A program made the position numbers and the translations under genes. From NCBI GenBank assembly GCA_963815785.1, contig CAWFHZ010000007.1, positions 1,116,001 through 1,180,000 on the forward strand: a DNA stretch of 64,000 bases, in the 5' to 3' direction. Of the stretch, positions 53,251 through 62,664 are shown in pieces; position 1 is the first letter of the stretch; each line of letters opens with the position of its first letter. The DNA is from DATFVA01 sp963815785 (GTDB lineage: Bacteria > Bacteroidota > Ignavibacteria > Ignavibacteriales > Ignavibacteriaceae). Under the pieces are notes generated by a model that worked only from the letters and a program-made list of their open reading frames with translations, searched no databases and had not been told where the DNA came from.

Positions 53251-54862
53251 AAATATATTCACAGCCCTGCGGTATTTCAGGTTTTACCAGAAGAACATCC
53301 TCCTTTAACAGTGCAACTTTTCCCGGTTCCATTCCTTTCTTTTTTGTCACATATTTTTTTAATGTGAAAGAAACGGGAGCAAGTCCGCTTGTTTTGGCTT
53401 TACTATGAAAAGCTGCAATGGACGCGGCTTTTTTCAGAACATTTTTGGGAACCGGTTCTTTTGAGCTTTTAACTTTCAATACAACATGAGATCCCGGAAC
53501 GCTTCGGGCGTGAAACCAATAATCATTTTGTTTGGCAAGTTTCATTGTAAGAAGGTCATTATTTGAACTATCTTTTCCTACAAATACATCATACATGTTT
53601 TCAATAATATAATGTTTGAATTTTAATTTTAGATCATCTGCGGGATTCTTTTTTTCTTCTGATTTTATTTTAAGTTCTTTCATTATCTTACTCAGTCCTT
53701 CAAGGTCTTCAGTTTTTTCAAATTCTTTTTTGATATTCAGAAGCTTATTATAATTTATTGAAATATTCTTAAACAGCTCATTGGATTTTTTGAACGCAAT
53801 TTTTTCATTTCCGGCTTTCTTAAAATAAAAATCCGCATTCTGTTGAGGTGTTAATTTCGGATCAAGTTTTACTTTTATGATTTTGGAATTATCATAAATA
53901 TCTTCTATCTCTACAAAAGTACTTTTGTGTGAAATAATCAACATGTTTATCAGTAACAAATTTCCGATCTTTTTATACTCATCTTCTTTACTGCCTCTTT
54001 CAATTCTTTCCGTAAGATCATTCAACTTTGACGCTAACTTTGAAAGTTCCCTTTCAATATATTTTTCGGTTATCTTTCTCTTGCTTGAGTATGCGTCAAG
54101 ATAAAACTTTTTGCCGATGAAATAATTAAGAGCATCTGTTAAGGATTTGAATTTTTTAAAGTCATTGTAGGGAAATATATGGAACGAATTAACTGCCAGG
54201 GACAAATCATTTGAACGTTCTGTTATAAATACTGCAGGTTCTGCCGTTAATATTTCATCCGTTATTTCCGTTATATACTCAGAAGGATTCTTTTTACTTT
54301 TGTCAGAGAAACGATATTTTGCTTCTGCAATAATCTCTTTCCCAATAAATGGATATCTTCTCCTGTATTCGTCAAATTCAAGATCGGGAGGATCAAATTT
54401 AATCTTGTTTTTTCCTGAAATAAAATTGTGTGCGGTGATTTCTTCTTTAAATTCATTTAAATAGGTCTCATCCTCATTCTTGAATGAAGTAATTAATCCG
54501 TTCCTGTCATCCACATAAATATTAGTGTGTTTTCCTCTTATTGCAAAATAAATATTTATCTCAGCACAATTTATTCTGACTAATCGATCATGATCCGAGA
54601 TTTCGAAGTTTTTTATCTCCAGTGGCAAAAAATCTTCAAAGACGTCAACACTATTTTTCTTTGCACGATGATATTCATTCTTTAGAGTTAAATAAGGTTC
54701 TCCGGGATTAACGGATATTTCCAGGAATGATTGTTTTTCATTTACGCATTTTAAAATCAGTTTATCTTTTTCCTGTGAGAATACTTCCACAATTGTACTT
54801 CGGTTTAATAATGAGTTTAATTCAAGTACAATTCTGTTCAGTATGAAATAATTTTTATACAT
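53240..54862 (-). CDS. rqcH: NFACT-family ribosome-rescue protein (RqcH/Rqc2-like)
   Basis: The ~540-aa protein has the NFACT-N domain ('IVLELNSLLNRSTIVEVFSQ'), a long central coiled coil (~280-400) and a C-terminal NFACT-R domain ('NDYWFHARSVPGSHVVLKV'). In Bacillus, RqcH binds split 50S subunits and adds C-terminal alanine tails to stalled peptides. Older annotations call it a fibronectin-binding protein. I chose ATG 54862 over an upstream start nine codons earlier because the N-terminal family pattern begins at this Met. A 3' overlap of 11 nt joins it to the convergent M20 gene. Confidence 0.9.
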   Translation of the reverse strand: MYKNYFILNRIVLELNSLLNRSTIVEVFSQEKDKLILKCVNEKQSFLEISVNPGEPYLTLKNEYHRAKKNSVDVFEDFLPLEIKNFEISDHDRLVRINCAEINIYFAIRGKHTNIYVDDRNGLITSFKNEDETYLNEFKEEITAHNFISGKNKIKFDPPDLEFDEYRRRYPFIGKEIIAEAKYRFSDKSKKNPSEYITEITDEILTAEPAVFITERSNDLSLAVNSFHIFPYNDFKKFKSLTDALNYFIGKKFYLDAYSSKRKITEKYIERELSKLASKLNDLTERIERGSKEDEYKKIGNLLLINMLIISHKSTFVEIEDIYDNSKIIKVKLDPKLTPQQNADFYFKKAGNEKIAFKKSNELFKNISINYNKLLNIKKEFEKTEDLEGLSKIMKELKIKSEEKKNPADDLKLKFKHYIIENMYDVFVGKDSSNNDLLTMKLAKQNDYWFHARSVPGSHVVLKVKSSKEPVPKNVLKKAASIAAFHSKAKTSGLAPVSFTLKKYVTKKKGMEPGKVALLKEDVLLVKPEIPQGCEYISND

Positions 54863-54869
54863 ATACTTT

Positions 54870-54911
54870 ATAAAAATAATCCCCCGCAATCAAAATAGAA
54901 AACGGGGGATT
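54870..54911 (-). terminator. Rho-independent terminator after the POT transporter gene
   Basis: A 9-bp stem (AATCCCCCG / CGGGGGATT) with a 16-nt loop is followed on the minus strand by ATTTTTA. It lies 25 nt after the POT transporter stop and just before the rqcH start. Confidence 0.82.
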
Positions 54912-54935
54912 ATTTAATGAAACAAAATTAATTTA

Positions 54936-56498
54936 TCAGGTTACGCCATGCATCAGTTTTAAAAGAAATTTGTATATCAGGAACAATATTATCGATGCAA
55001 CAGCACCCATAATTACAAATATCATAAAGAAATCTGCAAGGTTATTTATAGCAAAACCGAATAAGTAAGTGGTATGTCCCGCCTCAGGATAAAGTGTACT
55101 TAATTTTCCGGCAAGAAGATTCGCAGCTGCGTTTGCCAGAAACCATACACCCATAAGCAAAGACGAAAATTTAATTGGTGATAATTTGGTCACCATTGAT
55201 AGACCAATAGGGGATAAACTCAACTCACCAAAAGTATGAAGAGTATAAGCGCCAACCAGCCACAATGGACTAACTTTCACACCTGTATCTGCTATTCTTG
55301 CTCCGATTACCAGCAATATGAAACCCAATGCCAATAGCATTAGCCCGATGGCCATTTTTAATGGAGATGAAGGTTCTTTACCTCTGTCACCAAGTTTTGT
55401 CCATACCGCAGCAAATAGAGGAGCAAAAATCATTATTGCCAGCGGGTTTATAGATTGGAAGAAACTGGCGGGGATAACAAAATCATTAAGCCAGGTTATT
55501 ACCCGGTTTGTTTGTTCTTCTGCAAAAAATGTCAGGGAAACACCAGCTTGTTCAAAAGCTGACCAAAAGAATATTACAAAGAATGAGAGAATATATATTA
55601 CAGCAATTCGTTGTTTCTCTTTTTTTGTCAGCGATTTATCAATAATAATTAAAGTGGGAACTGCTATCATTGAAGAATAAATAAATGCACTGATTATATC
55701 AGCATTAAATCCGAAAAGAATGATAACAAAAAGAGCTATGAACAAAGCGATTGCAAATCCAATCTGACCGGGAGTGAAATCGGGTGTCTCGGCTTTTTTC
55801 TCTTCTTTAGTTTTCTTTGCGGGAGGCAATCCTACCTGTTCTCCTTCAGGAGTTACCAGATATTTATTTTTACCCCAGTAAAAAGTAACCAGTCCGATTA
55901 ACATTCCAATGCCCGCAGATAAAAATCCCCATTTAAAATCAGCAGGATTTCCTGTATCACCTAAACCTCCTGCAACAATTGGGGAAAATAACGCGCCAAG
56001 ATTTATTCCCATATAAAAAATAGTGAATGCTGAATCTCTCATCCTGACCGAATCTGCCGGATAAAGCTGACCCACCATTGTCGAAATATTGGGCTTAAAA
56101 AAGCCATTGCCTATTATTAATAAAGTTAAACCTATAACGAAAATTATTTGTTGCGGATTAAAAACCAGCGCCGAATAGGTAATACTTGGATCGACCGGCG
56201 GGTGATATAAAAAACCACTGAATGAAAGTGCAAACTGACCTAATGCCATTACAAAACCACCCCAGATTATAGAGCGTCTGTTCCCCCAGTACCTGTCAGC
56301 AACATATCCACCGATCAGGGGAGTTAAGTAAACCAGTCCGGTATAATATCCGTAAATTGAAGAAGTAAAAGCTTTATCGTACATCAGAGCATTGATCATG
56401 TAAAGAGAAAGAATAGCTCTCATACCATAATAGCTGAATCTTTCCCACATCTCTGTAAAGAAAAGTACGTATAAACCTTTGGGGTGCTGTTTAAACAT
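54936..56498 (-). CDS. POT-family peptide:proton symporter
   Basis: The 520-aa inner-membrane protein has about 14 hydrophobic segments. It shows POT-family marks: 'FFTEMWERFSYYGMRAILSL' (the ExxERFxYY motif, residues ~14-33), 'LTPLIGGYVADRYWGNR', and 'FTIFYMGINLGALFSPI' (the PTR2 pattern). These import di- and tripeptides with protons. A charged loop of about 40 residues (~225-250) separates the two halves. It is a single-gene unit with its own terminator. Confidence 0.94.
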   Translation of the reverse strand: MFKQHPKGLYVLFFTEMWERFSYYGMRAILSLYMINALMYDKAFTSSIYGYYTGLVYLTPLIGGYVADRYWGNRRSIIWGGFVMALGQFALSFSGFLYHPPVDPSITYSALVFNPQQIIFVIGLTLLIIGNGFFKPNISTMVGQLYPADSVRMRDSAFTIFYMGINLGALFSPIVAGGLGDTGNPADFKWGFLSAGIGMLIGLVTFYWGKNKYLVTPEGEQVGLPPAKKTKEEKKAETPDFTPGQIGFAIALFIALFVIILFGFNADIISAFIYSSMIAVPTLIIIDKSLTKKEKQRIAVIYILSFFVIFFWSAFEQAGVSLTFFAEEQTNRVITWLNDFVIPASFFQSINPLAIMIFAPLFAAVWTKLGDRGKEPSSPLKMAIGLMLLALGFILLVIGARIADTGVKVSPLWLVGAYTLHTFGELSLSPIGLSMVTKLSPIKFSSLLMGVWFLANAAANLLAGKLSTLYPEAGHTTYLFGFAINNLADFFMIFVIMGAVASIILFLIYKFLLKLMHGVT

Positions 56499-56717
56499 TA
56501 GTACCTCGTAAGTGTAATTAATGAAATAGCAGAATAAAATTAATGGTAAGTGTATTTACCAATAACTTCAGTGTTTTTCTATTGATAGATTATAACGGGC
56601 TAATATATATCATTTTTATTTTTAATCATAGTTAAAAAAAGGGATTCTTTAAACAGAATTTATTTACAAACTGTAAGTTAGTTGTTTGAAATAGACTCAT
56701 TTGATATATTTGATTTG

Positions 56718-57476
56718 ATGAAAAAATTTCTTCAAAAACCTTTCGTTAGAAAAATACTCTGGACACTCTTCGCATTATTTGCAATAGTTTTGCTGTTAGA
56801 TAATGTTATTCTTCCATGGTATGTAAGTTCTCCTAAAGAAAAAGTTCCTGACGTTGTTGGAAAAAATGAAACAGAAGCTCTTAAAATTCTAGATAAAATG
56901 GATCTTGAAGGTATAATCGGAGATACTACTTATGATGAGAAGTTTCCGGCAGGTTCAATCATATTTCAAAGACCAAGAGCAGGTGAAACAGTAAAAGAGG
57001 GAAGAAGAGTTTATCTGTTTGTAAGCGGCGGTGACCCTATTGTTCACGTTCCGCAGTTAACAGGAAAATCTATTAGGGATGCAAAATTTTCACTGGAGAG
57101 ACTTGGTTTGAAGCTTGGAGATATTGATCAGGAGGCATCTACCTACCCCAAGGATATGATTTACGATCAGCAGTATGCCGAAGGAACTCCTCTTAAAAAA
57201 GGAGCGATGGTTAACATTACTGTTAGTTTAGGACAGGTGCAGCAAGGTAGTATAGAAGTTCCGGATCTGATCGGGAAATCTTTATCAGAAGCGGAAAAAG
57301 TTCTTGCAGACAGTTCTCTGAAAGTCGGAAAAATAAATTATCAACCTTCATTTTCATTGCTGCCTAATACTATCCTCGATCAGTATCCAAGTAAGGGAAA
57401 TAAAGTTAATCCCGGTGATGCCATTGATCTTTTTGTAACCAAATCTGCAAATGAAAATCAAATTAAGGAAGAATAA
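56718..57476 (+). CDS. Membrane-anchored PASTA-domain protein
   Basis: The ~252-aa protein has an N-terminal transmembrane helix ('ILWTLFALFAIVLLLDNVIL') and three PASTA domains outside the membrane: 'KVPDVVGKNETEALKIL' (~50-115), 'VHVPQLTGKSIRDAKFSLE' (~118-185) and 'IEVPDLIGKSLSEAEKVLA' (~190-255). PASTA domains bind peptidoglycan fragments. There is no kinase or penicillin-binding domain, so this is a stand-alone sensor or scaffold. I chose ATG 56718; an in-frame TTG start at 56682 would add 12 acidic residues. rpe starts on the base after its stop. Confidence 0.9.
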   Translation: MKKFLQKPFVRKILWTLFALFAIVLLLDNVILPWYVSSPKEKVPDVVGKNETEALKILDKMDLEGIIGDTTYDEKFPAGSIIFQRPRAGETVKEGRRVYLFVSGGDPIVHVPQLTGKSIRDAKFSLERLGLKLGDIDQEASTYPKDMIYDQQYAEGTPLKKGAMVNITVSLGQVQQGSIEVPDLIGKSLSEAEKVLADSSLKVGKINYQPSFSLLPNTILDQYPSKGNKVNPGDAIDLFVTKSANENQIKEE

Positions 57477-58130
57477 ATGGCCCTGATTGCCCCATCAATT
57501 TTATCAGCGGATCTTTCACAGCTTGCCCAACAAATCAGACTTGTTGAAATGGGCGGAGCGGACTGGATTCATTGTGATATAATGGATGGTCATTTTGTCC
57601 CCAATATTACTTTCGGCCCTGTATTGGTAAAAGCAGTAAGAAAAGTAACAAAGCTTCCTGTTGATGTTCATTTAATGATTGAAAACCCGGATAATTACCT
57701 GGAAGATTTTAAGAAGGCCGGAGCTGATCACCTTCTCGTGCATCAGGAGGAGGTTATACATTTAAACAGAACCATAAATAAAATAAAAGAATTAGGAATG
57801 AAAGCGGGAGTTGTAATAAACCCGGCTACTCCTGTTTCCACACTTGAAGATATTGCAGAGTACATCGATATTCTTTTAATAATGTCTGTTAATCCCGGAT
57901 TTGGAGGACAATCATTTATTCCAAATTCTTTGAGGAAAATCAGAGAAGCTGTTCTGTTGAGGGAGAAATATAAATCAGATTTTAAAATTGAAATTGATGG
58001 TGGAATTGATTCTGATACAATTCTCTCTGCTTTAAAAGTTGGGGTAGATGTTTTTGTCTCAGGGTCCGCAATATTTAAATCGGATAATATTACAGCAGCA
58101 ACAACTCAGCTAAAAAATCTTGTTCGGTAA
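57477..58130 (+). CDS. rpe: Ribulose-phosphate 3-epimerase
   Basis: The 217-aa TIM-barrel enzyme interconverts ribulose-5- and xylulose-5-phosphate. 'IAPSILSADLSQL', 'DWIHCDIMDGHFVPNITFGP', 'VDVHLMIENPDNYL', 'MSVNPGFGGQSFIP' and 'EIDGGID' are all present, with the metal-binding His and Asp residues. It follows the PASTA gene directly and ends at a terminator. Confidence 0.97.
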   Translation: MALIAPSILSADLSQLAQQIRLVEMGGADWIHCDIMDGHFVPNITFGPVLVKAVRKVTKLPVDVHLMIENPDNYLEDFKKAGADHLLVHQEEVIHLNRTINKIKELGMKAGVVINPATPVSTLEDIAEYIDILLIMSVNPGFGGQSFIPNSLRKIREAVLLREKYKSDFKIEIDGGIDSDTILSALKVGVDVFVSGSAIFKSDNITAATTQLKNLVR

Positions 58131-58152
58131 GTTTACTTTTATTAAGAAATAT

Positions 58153-58180
58153 GGTGACCTTTGTGTCACCTTTTTTATTT
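58153..58180 (+). terminator. Rho-independent terminator after rpe
   Basis: A 6-bp stem (GGTGAC / GTCACC) with a 6-nt loop is followed directly by TTTTTTATTTT. It begins 23 nt after the rpe stop. Confidence 0.85.
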
Positions 58181-58278
58181 TAAAGTGAATGATCTTTGTA
58201 AAGACTTAAAGAGAGTTTATATTTAGAAATCAATTTTCGAAGAAATTCCAAGTCTAATTTAAAAACTGCTAATCCTAA

Positions 58279-59160
58279 ATGCGTTCAGTACACAAAGATA
58301 AAATGAAAGTTTCTCCCAAAGATGATCAAATCCGAAATAATGCTTATATCATTGGCAGCAAAGAATTTTTCTTCTCACATTCATATGTGATGGGAATATT
58401 AAATGTTACTCCGGATTCCTTTTCTGATGGCGGGCTTTATTTTAAAAGGGATGATGCTATAAAACATGGTATTGAAATGCTGGACACCGGCGCTGATATT
58501 ATTGATATCGGGGGAGAATCTACAAGACCGGGAGCAGAAAGTATTTCTGCATTTGAAGAAATTAACAGGATTATACCCGTAATAGAAGGTATATTAAGCA
58601 GGAAACCTTCAGCCATTATTTCAGTTGATACAACAAAAAGCAGGGTAGCTGAAGAAGCATTAAAACGAGGAGTACAAATAATTAATGATATCAGCGGCGG
58701 TACTTTTAGTCCTGATTTATTAAAAATTGTAAGCGATCATAACGCTGCATTTATAGTTATGCATATTCTCGGTGAACCATCTACAATGCAGCAGAATCCT
58801 GTATATCAGGATTTAATTGAAGATGTTTATTCTTTTCTGCAAAAGCAGACAGAAGCAGCAAAAAAACATGGAATAGATAAAATTATTATTGATCCGGGCA
58901 TTGGCTTTGGGAAAACATTTGAAGACAATTTAAGCTTAATAAAAAAATTAAATAGATTTCAATCTCTAAATTTTCCAATGATGATCGGCGTTTCAAGAAA
59001 ATCTTTGATACATAAAATTGTAGGTGATTTAACTGATGACAGAGATGCAGCTTCTGCAATTATTAATGCCTTAGCTATAAAGAACGGAGCCACATTCATA
59101 CGTACTCATAATGTTAATCTTGGAATTCAGACATGCAGAATATTAAACAATCTTAGTTGA
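58279..59160 (+). CDS. folP: Dihydropteroate synthase
   Basis: The ~293-aa TIM-barrel enzyme joins p-aminobenzoate and the pterin pyrophosphate in folate synthesis, the sulfonamide target. The hallmarks 'GILNVTPDSFSDGG' and 'DIGGESTRPGA' are at ~39-52 and ~75-85, then 'ISVDTTKSRVAEEAL', 'INDISGG' and 'IIDPGIGFGKT'. Two starts are possible, 58279 and 58303 (ATG); the longer adds 8 residues outside the fold. It is 6 nt before cdaA, a pair common in Bacteroidota. Confidence 0.95.
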   Translation: MRSVHKDKMKVSPKDDQIRNNAYIIGSKEFFFSHSYVMGILNVTPDSFSDGGLYFKRDDAIKHGIEMLDTGADIIDIGGESTRPGAESISAFEEINRIIPVIEGILSRKPSAIISVDTTKSRVAEEALKRGVQIINDISGGTFSPDLLKIVSDHNAAFIVMHILGEPSTMQQNPVYQDLIEDVYSFLQKQTEAAKKHGIDKIIIDPGIGFGKTFEDNLSLIKKLNRFQSLNFPMMIGVSRKSLIHKIVGDLTDDRDAASAIINALAIKNGATFIRTHNVNLGIQTCRILNNLS

Positions 59161-59166
59161 GATTAA

Positions 59167-59985
59167 ATGTTCGATATTTTTAAAATAGGTTTTTTAACTG
59201 TAACATTTGCTGATGTAATAGATATAGCTATTGTTTCATTTATAATATATAAACTGTATACGTTATTAAAAGGAACGATTGCCGCTCAGATATTTATGGG
59301 TCTGATGATAGTGCTTCTGTTATCGTTTGCTTCCCAGGCAGCAAATTTCAGGGCTTTAAGCTGGTTGTTAAAGTTAATCACAGATATCTGGGTGATTGCG
59401 TTCCTAATTCTATTTCAACCTGAAATAAGGCGATTATTAGTGATCGTTGCTAGAAACCCTTTCTTCAAAATGTTCGTTAAATCGGAGTCCCCGGAAGCAG
59501 CTGAAATAATTGCAGATGCCGCATTCGAACTTTCACAGCATCAGCATGGTGCTTTAATTGTAATTATAAAATCCACCGGTATAAGGGGATACGCTGAAAC
59601 TGGTGAAATAATTAATGCAAAACTCAGCAGTGCTTTACTAAGATCAATCTTTTTCCCAAGATCGCCCTTGCATGACGGTGCAGTAATAGTAAATAACAAT
59701 GGGATAGAGGCCGTAAGATGTACTTTACCGCTTTCAACCACCACTCAGGTTAATGGCGAATCTCTTGGTATGAGACATAGAGCAGGATTAGGAATTACTG
59801 AACAGGCAGATGTTATCAGTGTAATTGTTTCAGAAGAAACTGGTGGAATTTCAATTGCAGAAGACGGTCAGCTTGTCAGAGGATTATCCAAAGATGCACT
59901 AAAAAAGCGTTTGGCAAAAGCCTTTAAATCTCCTGCGACAAAAGGATGGAGAGGAATTCTTGAACACTATTCTAAAAAAACTTAA
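59167..59985 (+). CDS. cdaA: Diadenylate cyclase (CdaA-type)
   Basis: The 272-aa membrane enzyme makes cyclic di-AMP from two ATP. Three N-terminal membrane helices (~10-90) precede a DAC (DisA_N) domain with the catalytic 'LHDGAVIVNNN' and 'GMRHRAGLGITEQADV'. Cyclic di-AMP controls potassium and turgor in many bacteria. The gene overlaps the following glycosyltransferase by 26 nt and follows folP. Confidence 0.95.
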   Translation: MFDIFKIGFLTVTFADVIDIAIVSFIIYKLYTLLKGTIAAQIFMGLMIVLLLSFASQAANFRALSWLLKLITDIWVIAFLILFQPEIRRLLVIVARNPFFKMFVKSESPEAAEIIADAAFELSQHQHGALIVIIKSTGIRGYAETGEIINAKLSSALLRSIFFPRSPLHDGAVIVNNNGIEAVRCTLPLSTTTQVNGESLGMRHRAGLGITEQADVISVIVSEETGGISIAEDGQLVRGLSKDALKKRLAKAFKSPATKGWRGILEHYSKKT

Positions 59986-60628
59986 AATTGCTGCAGTAAT
60001 TCCGTTTTACAATGAAGAGAAGACTCTCCCACAACTTATTAATCGAACTTTACCATTTGTTGATATTATAATAGCTGTTAATGACGGATCAACTGACAAT
60101 TTCCTGAAGGATATAACCATAAACGAAAAGGTTGTTTTAATTTCCAGTAAGAAAAATGAGGGTAAGGGTTTTGCCATTAATAGGGGATTAAGAAAAAGTA
60201 TAGAATTGAGATCTGACGTAACAATTACTCTTGATGCGGATTTACAGCACCCACCTGAATCCATTCCTTCTCTTGTAGATGCGCTCGAGAAAAATGAAAT
60301 AGCAATTGGAAACAGGCTGAATAATCTGAAAGGGATGCCGGTTCATAGAATAGTTAGCAATAAAATAACATCATTTCTTTTGAGTTTTAAACTCAGACAA
60401 CTCATTTCCGATAGTCAATGTGGTTTTCGAGCGTACAAAACAGAAATACTGCACGATATACTTCCTTCTGCTAAAGGATACGAAGCTGAAACTGAAATAT
60501 TAATTAAAGCATCACGAAAAAGATACCGGATAGGCTTTGTAGAAATACCGACCATTTATGACAACGAAAAGAGTAAAATGAATTCTTTTAAAACAATTAA
60601 GGGTTTTATTCGTGTCCTTTTCACGTAA
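59960..60628 (+). CDS. Family 2 glycosyltransferase
   Basis: The 222-aa GT-A enzyme has 'AAVIPFYNEEKTLPQLI' at the N-terminus, 'VNDGSTDNF', and the metal-binding motif in 'ITLDADLQHPPESIPSLVDA' (DAD, then QHPP as in polyprenyl-phosphate sugar transferases). 'DSQCGFRAYKTEIL' follows. It has no C-terminal membrane helices, so it is closest to dolichol/polyprenyl-phosphate mannosyltransferase-like enzymes. It starts at TTG 59960 inside the end of cdaA; no ATG is available near. The acceptor is unknown. Confidence 0.88.
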   Translation: MNTILKKLKIAAVIPFYNEEKTLPQLINRTLPFVDIIIAVNDGSTDNFLKDITINEKVVLISSKKNEGKGFAINRGLRKSIELRSDVTITLDADLQHPPESIPSLVDALEKNEIAIGNRLNNLKGMPVHRIVSNKITSFLLSFKLRQLISDSQCGFRAYKTEILHDILPSAKGYEAETEILIKASRKRYRIGFVEIPTIYDNEKSKMNSFKTIKGFIRVLFT

Positions 60629-60636
60629 ATGAAATT

Positions 60637-61095
60637 ATGAATAAAAAAAACTGGCAAATAGAAAATCTTTCCGGCAATCTTGAATTTAAGATGGCGGCAA
60701 ATATTGTGTTAGAGAACCGTCTTTCGCAGGTTAACAATGATATTAAGAACTATTTCGAATCTGATTCCATTGAAGCTTTGCATAAAATTAGAATTTCATT
60801 AAGAAGACTGAGATATTCGATGGAGTTATTTATATCATGCATTGATAAGAAAAAATTTATGATATTATACAAAAGAGTTGAATCATTGCAGGACTATTCA
60901 GGTACTGTGAGGGATTTTGACGTGATGCAGGAAAATATGGAAAGATTAAAAAATGATGAAAAGGCTCACATAAGCAAAAGCGTTTTTCAAAAAGTTTATA
61001 AGATGCGAACGGAATATCATTCAAATCTGAAATTGGAACTAATGAAGTTTATTCACAGCAAAGCAGTAAAGAATTTTCAGGAACTTTTAAAATGA
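60637..61095 (+). CDS. CHAD-domain protein
   Basis: The 152-aa protein shows the start of a CHAD domain: 'SIEALHKIRISLRRLRYSME' with the conserved His and Arg residues, and 'LQDYSGTVRDFDVM'. CHAD domains bind polyphosphate through basic helical faces. It is shorter than usual (220-300 aa) and ends after what would be the first helical repeat. No continuation is seen in other frames before the next gene, so it seems to be a short form rather than a frameshift. Confidence 0.78.
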   Translation: MNKKNWQIENLSGNLEFKMAANIVLENRLSQVNNDIKNYFESDSIEALHKIRISLRRLRYSMELFISCIDKKKFMILYKRVESLQDYSGTVRDFDVMQENMERLKNDEKAHISKSVFQKVYKMRTEYHSNLKLELMKFIHSKAVKNFQELLK

Positions 61096-61114
61096 CAACA
61101 ATAAGGAGACTATT

Positions 61115-61795
61115 ATGAAACTAAAATATTTTTCGCACTCAGCATTCCAGGTAACGACCGATTCGGGAACAAAAATACTTATTGATCCATTCCTTGATGA
61201 CAACCCCACTTCTCCTGTGAAATCAAAAGATGTTGAAGCAGATTATATAATACTTTCTCACGCCCATGGTGATCATATAGGAGATGCAGTTAAAATTGCA
61301 GGAAAAAGCAAAGTAACTTTTATTTGCGTAAATGAGCTTGGAAACTATTTGCTGTCAAAAGGATTCCAAACTCATAATATGCATATCGGCGGTGGTCACG
61401 ATTTCGATTTCGGCAGAGTTAAATTTACTATTGCTCATCACGGTTCTCAAACTCCCGAAGGAAATTATGCGGGTGAACCTGCCGGGATTATTCTTAAAGC
61501 TGATGGAAAGACTCTTTATCACACTGGAGATACGGGTTTGTTTTTTGATATGAAATTAATCAGCGAAATGAACGGACCTATAGATTACATGCTTCTTCCG
61601 ATTGGTGATAATTTTACGATGAACATAACAGATGCAGTAAGAGCTGCAGAATTAGTAAAACCTAAAACAGCAATACCAATGCACTATAATACTTTCCCCG
61701 TAATCAAAGCTGATCCAAATGAATTTAAACAGAAGGTTGAAGCAATCGGAATAAAATCAAGAGTATTGGAATACGGTGAAGAAATTCAGTTATAA
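61115..61795 (+). CDS. Metal-dependent hydrolase, UPF0173 (MBL fold)
   Basis: The 226-aa MBL-fold protein has the metal motif 'ILSHAHGDHIGDA' (~45), a second His in 'TIAHHGSQTPEG', the Asp in 'YHTGDTGLFFDM' and the last His in 'AIPMHYNTFPVIK'. It is a member of the UPF0173/YtkL group with unknown substrate. The ribosome site 'AATAAGGAG' precedes the ATG. It follows the CHAD gene by 19 nt. Confidence 0.93.
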   Translation: MKLKYFSHSAFQVTTDSGTKILIDPFLDDNPTSPVKSKDVEADYIILSHAHGDHIGDAVKIAGKSKVTFICVNELGNYLLSKGFQTHNMHIGGGHDFDFGRVKFTIAHHGSQTPEGNYAGEPAGIILKADGKTLYHTGDTGLFFDMKLISEMNGPIDYMLLPIGDNFTMNITDAVRAAELVKPKTAIPMHYNTFPVIKADPNEFKQKVEAIGIKSRVLEYGEEIQL

Positions 61796-61883
61796 AGTTT
61801 ATTTGGAAAAATTACCACGTAAAGCTATTTTAGATTAAACTTTTAATTAAATTAAATTTTATGGTATTCGTGTTAAATATTGA

Positions 61884-62648
61884 ATGACAAAAGTAATAGC
61901 TATAGCTAACCAGAAGGGTGGTGTCGGGAAAACCACAACTGCAATAAATCTATCCTCACTTCTGGCGGCTGCAGAAAAACGCACTCTTCTAATTGATATT
62001 GATCCCCAGGCTAATTCTTCATCTGGCTTAAGTGTTACTAATCAGTCGCCTTCGGTTTATGAAGTATTGATAGGTACCAAATTGATTTCTGAAGTGGTTA
62101 TAAATACGTATATGCCTTTTTTGGATTTGCTTCCTTCAAATATTAACCTTGTTGGAGCGGAAATTGAATTGGTTGATATGGAGGAAAGAGAAAGATTATT
62201 AAAGGGTGCGATGAAATCGGTTTTAAATGAGTACGATTATATTATTATTGATTGTCCGCCATCATTAGGACTATTAACCTTAAATGCATTAACTTCTGCG
62301 GATTCAGTTTTAATTCCCGTTCAATGTGAGTATTTTGCTCTTGAAGGACTGGGACAGTTACTTAATACTATAAATATTGTTAAACAGCATTTTAATAAAG
62401 ACTTGACTATTGAAGGTGTGTTGCTTACTATGTTCGATACAAGATTAAGATTATCCCACCAGGTAGCTGAGGAAGTTAAAAAGTATTTTGGTGATAAAGT
62501 CTTTGAAACAATAATACACAGGAATGTAAGGATCTCTGAAGCACCGAGTTATGGAAAACCGGTTATTCTGTACGATGCAATTTCATCCGGATCAAAAAAT
62601 TATATGGCGCTTGCAGCCGAACTAATTAAAAGAAATTCAGGCAACTAA
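61884..62648 (+). CDS. parA: Chromosome-partitioning ATPase ParA (Soj)
   Basis: The 254-aa ATPase has the deviant Walker A 'NQKGGVGKTTTAINLSSLL' at ~8, 'LLIDIDPQANSSSGLSV' and 'YIIIDCPPSLGLLTLNAL'. The short N-terminus without a DNA-binding domain marks the chromosomal type. It pulls ParB-bound origin regions apart. parB follows after 16 nt. No replication-origin genes are in the window. Confidence 0.96.
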   Translation: MTKVIAIANQKGGVGKTTTAINLSSLLAAAEKRTLLIDIDPQANSSSGLSVTNQSPSVYEVLIGTKLISEVVINTYMPFLDLLPSNINLVGAEIELVDMEERERLLKGAMKSVLNEYDYIIIDCPPSLGLLTLNALTSADSVLIPVQCEYFALEGLGQLLNTINIVKQHFNKDLTIEGVLLTMFDTRLRLSHQVAEEVKKYFGDKVFETIIHRNVRISEAPSYGKPVILYDAISSGSKNYMALAAELIKRNSGN

Positions 62649-62664
62649 AATTTCAGAACAGCAT

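Noticed and set aside
60612..60630. parS-like half site (TTTCACGTAAA) near parAB
   Set aside because: Only about 10 of 16 positions of the usual parS match and it is not palindromic; it lies at the end of a coding gene.
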